DNA of 5,021 nucleotides, taken from an uncultured Eubacteriales bacterium. Lineage in GTDB: Bacteria > Bacillota_A > Clostridia > Oscillospirales > CAG-272. The stretch covers positions 1 through 5,021 of the forward strand of contig USTB01000082.1 of the NCBI GenBank assembly GCA_900557635.1, in the 5' to 3' direction. Every line of letters starts with the position of its first letter. The first letter of the stretch is position 1. Positions 1-5,021 of this stretch are shown here, in pieces. The notes under the pieces were generated by a model that saw only the letters and a program-made list of their open reading frames with translations, did no database searches and was not told the origin of the DNA. The position numbers and the translations under genes are program-made.

Positions 1-1
1 G

Positions 2-463
2 GACGTAATGACAAACGACGCAAGACGGCAGAATGTCACAAACACATTCAATACCCTGCTTAAAATGGGGTGTATTCCCGTCGTAAACGAAAACGACTCG
101 GTCGAGGTCGCAGAAATAAAATTCGGCGATAACGACACCCTGTCCGCACATGTCGCCGTTCTGGCGTGCGCCGACGTGCTCATCAATCTGTCCGATATCG
201 ACGGCTTCTACTCCGCCGATCCGCACACCGATCCCACAGCCACCCTCATCCCCACCGTGCCCGTCATCGACGACTCGGTCTACGCCTGCGCGGGCGGCGC
301 GGGAAGCGACCGCGGAACGGGCGGCGTAATCACGAAACTGCGCGCGGCGGAGGTCTGCACCGCAAACGGCATCCCCATGTTCCTGCTCAACGGCGCCGAC
401 CCCGATATCCTCTACGATCTCTTCGAGGGAAAGCACGTGGGCACGTATTTTATGTCGCATTGA
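2..463 (+). CDS. proB: Glutamate 5-kinase, C-terminal part (cut by window edge)
   Basis: This enzyme phosphorylates L-glutamate with ATP to gamma-glutamyl phosphate, the first step of cytoplasmic proline synthesis. The reading frame is open from the left edge, and 153 residues are visible before TGA. Family motifs appear in order (numbered from the first visible codon): NEND at 29-32 (glutamate binding), FGDNDTLSA at 41-49, LSDIDG near 63-68, AGGAGS at 97-102 and GTGG..TK at 105-112 (amino-acid-kinase fold, nucleotide site). The protein ends soon after the kinase fold, at GTYFMSH, so it lacks the C-terminal PUA domain of the E. coli-type enzyme. Such short forms of about 260 residues are known, so roughly 110 N-terminal residues should lie outside the window. 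The ATG at position 8 is internal, not the start. The usual partner proA does not follow; if it is linked, it must be upstream. No clear terminator follows the stop codon. Confidence 0.95.
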   Translation, partial: DVMTNDARRQNVTNTFNTLLKMGCIPVVNENDSVEVAEIKFGDNDTLSAHVAVLACADVLINLSDIDGFYSADPHTDPTATLIPTVPVIDDSVYACAGGAGSDRGTGGVITKLRAAEVCTANGIPMFLLNGADPDILYDLFEGKHVGTYFMSH

Positions 464-484
464 CGCCGTTTTTCGCCAAACCCC

Positions 485-513
485 TTGACCGAAGGGGAAA
501 AATCATGTATAAT
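485..513 (+). promoter_or_regulatory. Sigma-A type promoter for the M23-like gene
   Basis: A TTGACC -35 box at 485-490 and a perfect TATAAT -10 box at 508-513 are separated by 17 bp, the optimal vegetative sigma-factor spacing. Transcription would start near 519-521, giving a 5' leader of about 160 nt before the ATG at 680. The -35 box lies inside a small palindrome, CCCCTT (481-486) and AAGGGG (492-497) with a 5-base gap, which might be an operator or might be chance. The promoter lies only 21 bp after the proB stop, so the downstream gene is probably its own transcription unit. Confidence 0.8.
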
Positions 514-522
514 CAAACTGTA

Positions 523-594
523 GGATTGTCCCCTGCGCTGTCTTGCTTCGCTTTGCGTTGCTCCGCTTTGCCTCGCTTTGCGTTGCGGCAATCC
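523..594 (+). promoter_or_regulatory. Leader RNA stem enclosing the repeat cluster
   Basis: GGATTG at 523-528 is the exact reverse complement of CAATCC at 589-594. In RNA the pairing can extend by a G-U pair (529/588) and a C-G pair (530/587) to 8 bp. The stem would begin about three bases after the predicted transcription start and close a loop holding the GCTTTGC repeats. I do not recognise a riboswitch class here, and the loop is pyrimidine-rich with little internal pairing. It may be a 5'-end stabilising structure or a byproduct of repeat insertion. Confidence 0.35.
548..586 (+). repeat. CGCTTTGC short direct repeat cluster
   Basis: The 14-mer TCGCTTTGCGTTGC occurs exactly at 548-561 and again at 573-586, a period of 25 bp. 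The core CGCTTTGC occurs three times, at 549-556, 564-571 and 574-581. The low-complexity stretch sits between the promoter and the start codon, so it is predicted to be transcribed but not translated. It may be a dispersed genome repeat or slippage-derived; that cannot be judged from one copy. A TTG at 578 inside it opens the reading frame of the next gene, but this is not a credible start. Confidence 0.75.
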
Positions 595-631
595 CGAAAA
601 ACGACCCGATTCTACTCACGACAGATACAAA

Positions 632-677
632 AATTTCCGGCGCCGTCTGCGCCGAAACGGAAGGAATGACGGAAATT
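632..677 (+). promoter_or_regulatory. Inverted repeat around the Shine-Dalgarno of the M23-like gene
   Basis: AATTTCCG (632-639) and CGGAAATT (670-677) are perfect 8-bp complements ending two bases before the ATG at 680. The likely Shine-Dalgarno GGAAGGA at 659-665 is in the loop, about 14 bases from the ATG, which is longer than usual. A weaker GGAA at 671-674 is nearer but inside the stem. A competing smaller hairpin, CGGCGC (638-643) with GCGCCG (649-654), shares bases 638-639 with the outer stem, so the two cannot both form completely. Folding could bring the SD closer to the start or limit ribosome access; either effect is inference. Confidence 0.4.
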
Positions 678-679
678 CC

Positions 680-2368
680 ATGAAGCTCCAAATGCCGAAG
701 ATCAAGACCGTCCTTATCACCGTGGCTGTCCTTGCACTGCTCTTTATTCCCACCTACATTGCAATTGCGGTGCACAGTCATGCCATCAAAAATCCGGTGA
801 CGGAGCGCGCGGTCTCCAAAATCACCCTCACCGATCCAGACGGTACGTCCTATACCTTTGAAAAGGGCAGGGACGCCGAATCGGAGTACGGCGAGATCCG
901 CGGGAACACCATCTCGTTCTTCATTTCCCTGAACCGCAACAGTGAGCCGGTCTCCGCGCTCCCTGCCGCCGTGCGGGAAAGCACGCCCTTCGAGGTGATC
1001 TACTATTCCTACAATTTGGAAAGCAAGTATTCCTATTACTTCTCCACCGATGCCTCTGCCGCCTATTACACCGATCAGAACGGCAAGGCATACCACGTGA
1101 AGAAGGAGGATGCCGGCGTCTTTGTCACCTCCCTGTATGCCCTTTCGCTCTATAAGGAGGCGCAAGCCCCCGTGATGACCCTGGGCAGTGAGGGCAGTGT
1201 GATCCTGCCGCAGAATATGGTGTGGAAGTACAAGCTGACCGAAAACGAATATGCCAACGCCGTAGCGCCTGTTTCCGACGAGAAAAAGACCTTCTCGGTG
1301 TCCGGCATGCCCCAGCTCCGCTTCACGCGTGAGCCGGACTACTTCCTGGTGCAGGTATACAACGGCACCGACATTATTTTCAACGATCTGTACGCCAACC
1401 TGACCTCCGAAGCCCTGAATCTCGGCACCGATAACGCCACCCTTTCGGTCTCCGTGACCGCGCAGTGGTATCAGAACGAGATCTACGGCAGTTACGGCGA
1501 GGCATTTTACAATTTTACGGTCGAGGTGCGCGCGCCGTCCTCCTTCTACCTCGGAGAACCCACCGTCGATGTGGGCGATTTTGTGGTCATTTCGGGCAAG
1601 AACGTGGAGGATCCCTCCAAGATCACCTTTACCTCCAGTCCCGACATCGGCTTCACGCCCGTCTTTTTCGCCGAAGACGACTGCGTATATGCGCTCGTTC
1701 CCATCTCCTACAATCTGGAGTACCATCCCAGCTACACCTTCACCTTGGTATATGACGATGTACAGACCGACCTGACCCTGAACGTCAACAACAAGACCTT
1801 CCGCACACAGGCAAGCGGCATCAGCTCCAACATCATCGTGGCGACCCGCACCCAGACCACGCTCGACGCCTTTGCCGAGACCATGCGTCCGATCTTTGCA
1901 AATCAGCTCGGCACGCGCTACTGGAAGGACGGCACCACCTTCATCAGCCCCGTGGGCAATACCATGATCAAGACCGGCTTCGGCTTGAACATCTCTATCA
2001 CCGCCACGGGCACGACCTACCGTCATGAGGGCGTCAACTATGTAGTCAACGAAGGCACGACGGTCTATGCCGCATGCGGCGGCGAGGTGCTCTTCGCCGG
2101 CACCACATCACTCACCGGTCACACGGTGGTCATCGACCACGGCTTCGGTCTTAAGACCATCTACTGCCATATGAGCTCCCTCTCCGTGACCGAAGGCTCC
2201 GTCGTCTCGGCAGGTGATGCGCTCGGTCTGGTCGGCTCCACCGGCTTTATCGACGGCGTGGGCTTCCACTTCGGCATGTACGTCTTTGACGTTCCCGTCA
2301 GCCCCTATGAGGCACTCGACCTCAGCACGGACGACGCCGCCCCCGGCATCCCCGTTGCCAAGCCGTAA
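680..2368 (+). CDS. Membrane-anchored M23/LytM-fold protein, probably catalytically degenerate
   Basis: This 562-residue protein likely acts outside the cytoplasmic membrane at the cell wall. Residues 10-32 form one hydrophobic helix after a basic start (signal anchor or uncleaved signal). Residues 44-285 are beta-rich with no family I recognise. Residues 288-372 look like the Ig-like domain that often precedes M23 peptidases, and 425-555 are the M23 (LytM) beta domain. Active M23 enzymes show HxxxD, a YxH catalytic His and HxH. Here I see H449-EGV-N453 (Asp to Asn), H497 in YCHMSS (kept), and G528-F-H530 (first His to Gly). Two of five key residues are thus changed, which suggests a regulatory or scaffold role, as in EnvC, NlpD or SpoIIQ, rather than endopeptidase activity. 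The ATG at 680 is preferred because it directly precedes the signal helix; the upstream extension to TTG 578 is charged and repeat-derived. Confidence 0.85.
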   Translation: MKLQMPKIKTVLITVAVLALLFIPTYIAIAVHSHAIKNPVTERAVSKITLTDPDGTSYTFEKGRDAESEYGEIRGNTISFFISLNRNSEPVSALPAAVRESTPFEVIYYSYNLESKYSYYFSTDASAAYYTDQNGKAYHVKKEDAGVFVTSLYALSLYKEAQAPVMTLGSEGSVILPQNMVWKYKLTENEYANAVAPVSDEKKTFSVSGMPQLRFTREPDYFLVQVYNGTDIIFNDLYANLTSEALNLGTDNATLSVSVTAQWYQNEIYGSYGEAFYNFTVEVRAPSSFYLGEPTVDVGDFVVISGKNVEDPSKITFTSSPDIGFTPVFFAEDDCVYALVPISYNLEYHPSYTFTLVYDDVQTDLTLNVNNKTFRTQASGISSNIIVATRTQTTLDAFAETMRPIFANQLGTRYWKDGTTFISPVGNTMIKTGFGLNISITATGTTYRHEGVNYVVNEGTTVYAACGGEVLFAGTTSLTGHTVVIDHGFGLKTIYCHMSSLSVTEGSVVSAGDALGLVGSTGFIDGVGFHFGMYVFDVPVSPYEALDLSTDDAAPGIPVAKP

Positions 2369-2398
2369 GGGTATCGGAACACAAAAAAGAAAAAGTAT

Positions 2399-2428
2399 GA
2401 GGGGACGCGCATCCTCGCGCGTCCCCTC
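2399..2428 (+). terminator. GC-rich hairpin after the M23-like gene
   Basis: GAGGGGACGCGC (2399-2410) and GCGCGTCCCCTC (2417-2428) form a perfect 12-bp stem with a 6-base loop, 30 bases after the M23-like stop. The 3' side on the plus strand has only a broken T-run (TCTT, then TTTT at 2437-2440), while the 5' side is A-rich (2381-2395), giving a better T-tract on the minus strand. It most likely ends or attenuates the M23-like transcript. Readthrough into the gene at 2485 is plausible because I see no convincing promoter between the hairpin and that gene. Confidence 0.65.
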
Positions 2429-2473
2429 TTCCGCACTTTTCCATCATCAGCATTTCCGCATATTTGCAATGAT

Positions 2474-2478
2474 AGAGG
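2474..2478 (+). promoter_or_regulatory. Ribosome binding site fixing the start at 2485
   Basis: AGAGG lies six bases upstream of the ATG at 2485, a normal Shine-Dalgarno spacing. It supports this start, which is followed directly by a typical signal sequence. Confidence 0.6.
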
Positions 2479-2484
2479 CGCCAT

Positions 2485-4806
2485 ATGAAAAAACAGCTTG
2501 CCATTCGCGTGCTTGCGTGCATTCTTGCACTGCTTTTGGGGCTTGCGGGCGTAGCGGGACTGATCAGCCTGCTCGCAACGACCTCCTTTGCCGACGACCT
2601 GACCCGTACCAACCGCATTTCGGCTGTGACGGTGCAAAAGAACAGGGATCGGACAGAACTGAAAATCAGCCTGATCCTGTCCGAGGCGACCGTCTCGGGC
2701 TTTTCGGGTACGGAATTGCACCTGTTCGCCCTGCTCCCGTGGCAGTCGCTGTCCGACCTGCCGAATCTGACGCCGGAGCTGTCCTTTTATCCGGACAGGA
2801 CCGAGACCACGCTCACCGTCGACTGTACCGACCGTCAGGAGCTGCTCTACGCCCGTTATGTCCCCGTGCAGAAGGAGGGTGACGGGTCTTTTTTCATTGT
2901 GACCGATCCGCACTACCTCGACAATCCTGCCTCTTTGGCGCAGAGCAGTCATGAAGCGGTTACGCCCATTTCCAAAAAGGGACTGTCCGGCTCGTCCTTT
3001 TCCGATATCCTGCCCCTCGGCGCGTCCATGGTCGTCCTTTCGGTCGCGGTCAACGAATATCTGACCACCGAGGAGGCGGAGGGCACCCGACTGTTGCACG
3101 AAGGCAGTCCGTGGCGCATCCGTTCCGACAAGCTGGAGCTTCTGGACTATGAGATCCGCTCCCTGAACCGCGCGGGGGTGCGCGTCTATCTCCAATTCGT
3201 ACTGGGCGCGCCCGAGACCTCCATGGGAACGGTCGCGGACTGCCTCTACGGCACGGGCGTATCCCAGACCGCCATGTATTATGCCTTTTCGGCGGGAAAA
3301 GCCGAGGGCGCGGACTGTCTGCGCCGTTTTTTTGAGGAAATGGCGAGCCGCTACGCCGGCGACGGCATGTGCGTCCGCTGGATCATCGGCGACCGCGTCA
3401 ACGAGGGCGCGACCTGCTATTATCATGAGACCGACTCCCTGCAAGCCGCCGCAGAGCAGTATGTGGCGGTGCTCCGCTTAGCCGACACCGCCCTGCGCTC
3501 GGTCAACGGCGCGGGCAGGATCTATGTGCCGCTTTCCAACCGCTTCTGCGCGGAGGAAGGCGGAACGGCGACCGTTTTCGGCAGTCGGGATTATCTCGGC
3601 GCACTGTCGGAGTACATTTCCGCAACGGGCGATTTTCCGTGGCAGGCAGCCATCGACGCTTCCCCGTCTGACGTCATGCGCGGCGACATGCGGCAGGATG
3701 CACAGGCGACCGATTCGGATGACACTCCCGTGCTTTCCATGGCAAACCTGCAGCGCATAACCGCGCTCCTGGCACAGGAGAGCATGCAGTATGAAGGCGC
3801 GATCCGTCCTCTGCTGATCTACCGCTTCTCCCTACCGGGACAGAGCGGCAATCAGGTGTCCGAGGACATGCAGGCGGCAAATTACACCTATGCCTACGCC
3901 CGCGCCGTGGCAGAGACCGCCGTGGAGGGACTGGTCTATTCCTCCTATACCGACGAAGGCTCTCCCTCGGGCATCGGCGGCATCCGAGCAGGAACAGCCG
4001 ACGCACCCGGCGCGTTCAAGACCATGGCAAAAACCGTCCGCTACATCGACACCGACTCAGCCGAGGAGCACTGCTCCTTTGCGCTCGCCGCGCTCGGGTG
4101 CAGAAACTGGCCCGAATTGGTGCAGGGCTTTTCGGTGCGCGACTTTTCTGCGCGAAAACTGCGGGAGGTCGCGGGAACGGTCGGCGATCCCGATCCGACC
4201 CCCGATCTTTCCGTCTTCGATTTCACGTCCGATTTCTGCGGCTTCGGACTGTCCGATAACGCCGAATACGCCGAGCTGCGCGACGACGGCAGCGGACGCA
4301 CCTGCATGTACGTGGGACTGTACGGCGGCGCGTATGCGCAGAACATGGGAATTTCCCGTTCCTTTGCCGACGGCTGGTCGATCAAGCCCTATCAGAGCAT
4401 GACCCTGCGCGTCCGCCCCGAAGCGCCCGCAGGCGTGGAAAGTGTACAACTGCTCCTGACATTGCAGACCTCCCGCAGCGGGGCGGTCACACTGGAGGGC
4501 ACGGCTGTCATACGCACGGGGGAATGGTCGCATGTGACCTTCGACCTCACGCCCCTGCGCCGCCTGACCGATACCGTGACCGATATGCACATTCAGATCC
4601 GTCCGGAGGACGACACCTACGCCGCCGGCTCCTACGGTCTTTACCTGTCCGCACTTTCCGCACGCTCCGATCCGTCGGCTTCTGTCTGGACGGTGGCGCT
4701 GCGCGTGCTCGGCGCGCTCCTTCTCGCGGGCGCACTGTTCTATCTTTTCGTCCTCTTCTGCAACATCCGCAACCGCCGACGCCGCCTTCGCCGCCGCTCG
4801 CGGTAA
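2485..4806 (+). CDS. Exported DUF5722-like (glycosidase-fold) protein with C-terminal membrane anchor
   Basis: This 773-residue protein has a signal peptide (basic KKQ start, hydrophobic 5-33, likely cleavage after SFA at 36). A beta-rich domain spans about 43-145. Residues 165-515 resemble DUF5722, a TIM-barrel glycosidase-like family: KKGLSG at 164-169, the YYAFSA region near 265-270 and WIIG at 299-302. A beta-sandwich, possibly carbohydrate-binding, spans about 577-726. One transmembrane helix covers about 736-759, followed by the cytoplasmic tail NIRNRRRRLRRRSR, so most of the protein should face outward (type I topology). Family members, as I recall them, have WIIGNEVN and LSEQGF, supplying the two catalytic Glu. 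Here these read WIIGDRVN (R304) and LIYRFSL (R447), so hydrolase activity is doubtful. The gene follows the M23-like gene by 116 bp on the same strand, suggesting a shared envelope role. Family assignment is from memory and moderately sure; the coding call itself is firm. Confidence 0.8.
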   Translation: MKKQLAIRVLACILALLLGLAGVAGLISLLATTSFADDLTRTNRISAVTVQKNRDRTELKISLILSEATVSGFSGTELHLFALLPWQSLSDLPNLTPELSFYPDRTETTLTVDCTDRQELLYARYVPVQKEGDGSFFIVTDPHYLDNPASLAQSSHEAVTPISKKGLSGSSFSDILPLGASMVVLSVAVNEYLTTEEAEGTRLLHEGSPWRIRSDKLELLDYEIRSLNRAGVRVYLQFVLGAPETSMGTVADCLYGTGVSQTAMYYAFSAGKAEGADCLRRFFEEMASRYAGDGMCVRWIIGDRVNEGATCYYHETDSLQAAAEQYVAVLRLADTALRSVNGAGRIYVPLSNRFCAEEGGTATVFGSRDYLGALSEYISATGDFPWQAAIDASPSDVMRGDMRQDAQATDSDDTPVLSMANLQRITALLAQESMQYEGAIRPLLIYRFSLPGQSGNQVSEDMQAANYTYAYARAVAETAVEGLVYSSYTDEGSPSGIGGIRAGTADAPGAFKTMAKTVRYIDTDSAEEHCSFALAALGCRNWPELVQGFSVRDFSARKLREVAGTVGDPDPTPDLSVFDFTSDFCGFGLSDNAEYAELRDDGSGRTCMYVGLYGGAYAQNMGISRSFADGWSIKPYQSMTLRVRPEAPAGVESVQLLLTLQTSRSGAVTLEGTAVIRTGEWSHVTFDLTPLRRLTDTVTDMHIQIRPEDDTYAAGSYGLYLSALSARSDPSASVWTVALRVLGALLLAGALFYLFVLFCNIRNRRRRLRRRSR

Positions 4807-4819
4807 GCGGTAAAAAATA

Positions 4820-4877
4820 AAAAACACACGGGGAAGAGCTGTCCGTTTTAGCAGACAGCTCTTCCCCGTGTGTTTTT
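4820..4877. terminator. Bidirectional intrinsic terminator between convergent genes
   Basis: Positions 4820-4843 and 4854-4877 are perfect 24-bp reverse complements with a 10-base loop. The GC-rich core (CACACGGGGAAGAGCTGTC) is flanked by A5 on the left and T5 on the right. Further A-runs at 4812-4819 give a long T-tract when read on the minus strand. It begins 13 bases after the plus-strand stop at 4806 and ends 5 bases from the minus-strand feoB stop at 4883, so it serves both genes. Confidence 0.93.
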
Positions 4878-4882
4878 GCGTC

Positions 4883-5021
4883 TCAGGCAAACAAACGCCA
4901 GACGGCGGCGACCGCCGCACACACCGCGATGCCGAGCAGGGTGGGAATGAGGACGGAGAGCGCTGTCCAGCGCCAACTGCCGCTCTCCTTGCGAATGGTA
5001 AGGACGGTGGTGGAGCAGGGC
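4883..5021 (-). CDS. feoB: Ferrous iron transport protein B, C-terminal end (cut by window edge)
   Basis: FeoB is the GTPase-coupled inner-membrane permease that imports Fe(II), usually under anaerobic or low-iron conditions. Only the last 45 residues are visible, read on the minus strand with TGA at 4885-4883 and running off the right edge. They begin PCSTTVLTIRKESGSWRW, matching the conserved cytosolic segment (C..T...I.KE.GS..W) just before the final helix of FeoB. A hydrophobic helix from LSVLIPTLLG through AVAAVWRLF follows and ends the protein. The gene converges on the DUF5722-like gene and shares its terminator. It has no evident functional link with the other genes here. Because no start codon lies in the window it is easily overlooked. 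Confidence is good, though limited by the short visible length. Confidence 0.85.
   Translation of the reverse strand, partial: PCSTTVLTIRKESGSWRWTALSVLIPTLLGIAVCAAVAAVWRLFA

Noticed and set aside
548..586. CRISPR array or tandem-repeat locus
   Set aside because: The units are short (8-14 bp) with no uniform spacers, there are only two or three copies, and no cas genes are nearby.
578..679. TTG at 578 as start of the M23-like protein, adding 34 residues
   Set aside because: The extension is charged, derives from the repeat and leader sequence, and would bury the signal helix. The TTG has no Shine-Dalgarno, while ATG 680 has purine-rich sequence upstream and a proper signal anchor.
503..2026. 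Long minus-strand open frame of 507 codons opposite the M23-like gene
   Set aside because: Its translation is rich in Gly, Arg, His and Val with no recognisable domain, and it mirrors the codon bias of the plus-strand gene, which has clear domains. It also crosses the promoter and repeat region.
2429..2473. Separate promoter for the DUF5722-like gene
   Set aside because: AT-rich pieces such as CATATT are present, but I found no -35/-10 pair with acceptable match and spacing.
2214..2882. Plus-strand open frame of 222 codons bridging the two central genes
   Set aside because: It overlaps both well-supported genes in a different frame and passes through the hairpin; its composition is low-complexity Arg/Ala/Pro.
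2305..3444. Minus-strand open frame of 379 codons
   Set aside because: It runs antisense through the hairpin at 2399-2428 and through two genes with strong coding evidence. No motif was found and it looks like a high-GC shadow frame.
4057..4920. Minus-strand open frame of 287 codons
   Set aside because: It spans the bidirectional terminator and overlaps the feoB 3' end in another frame, so it is a shadow of the plus-strand gene.

Overview
The window is a GC-rich bacterial segment that looks like an anaerobic Firmicute of class Clostridia, possibly an Oscillospirales-type gut organism. That is an inference from three things: a short-form glutamate 5-kinase, a FeoB C-terminus of clostridial type, and a secreted protein resembling DUF5722 proteins, which I know mainly from clostridia. 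No 16S or other taxonomic marker is present.

Layout. (1) The 3' part of proB (glutamate 5-kinase, proline synthesis) enters from the left edge and stops at 463. (2) The 216-bp gap that follows holds a near-consensus sigma-A promoter (TTGACC, 17 bp, TATAAT), a GC(T)TTGC-type repeat cluster enclosed by an inverted repeat, and a second inverted repeat around the Shine-Dalgarno of the next gene. (3) Positions 680-2368 encode a 562-residue membrane-anchored extracytoplasmic protein with a C-terminal M23/LytM fold. (4) A 12-bp GC-rich hairpin lies at 2399-2428. (5) Positions 2485-4806 encode a 773-residue exported protein that resembles the DUF5722 (TIM-barrel glycosidase-like) family. It has a C-terminal beta-rich domain, one transmembrane helix and an arginine-rich tail. 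(6) A 24-bp perfect hairpin at 4820-4877 is a bidirectional terminator shared with a convergent gene. (7) The last 139 bases encode the C-terminus of FeoB (ferrous iron transporter) on the minus strand.

The most interesting point is that the two central proteins, neighbours on the same strand and both exported, each seem to keep the fold of an enzyme family while losing key active-site residues. The M23 domain lacks the zinc-ligand Asp (Asn instead) and the first His of HxH (Gly instead). The DUF5722-like protein has Arg where I expect both catalytic Glu residues. They could be a scaffold or regulatory pair at the cell envelope, but this rests on alignments made from memory. I see no CRISPR, tRNA, rRNA, mobile element or recognisable defence system.
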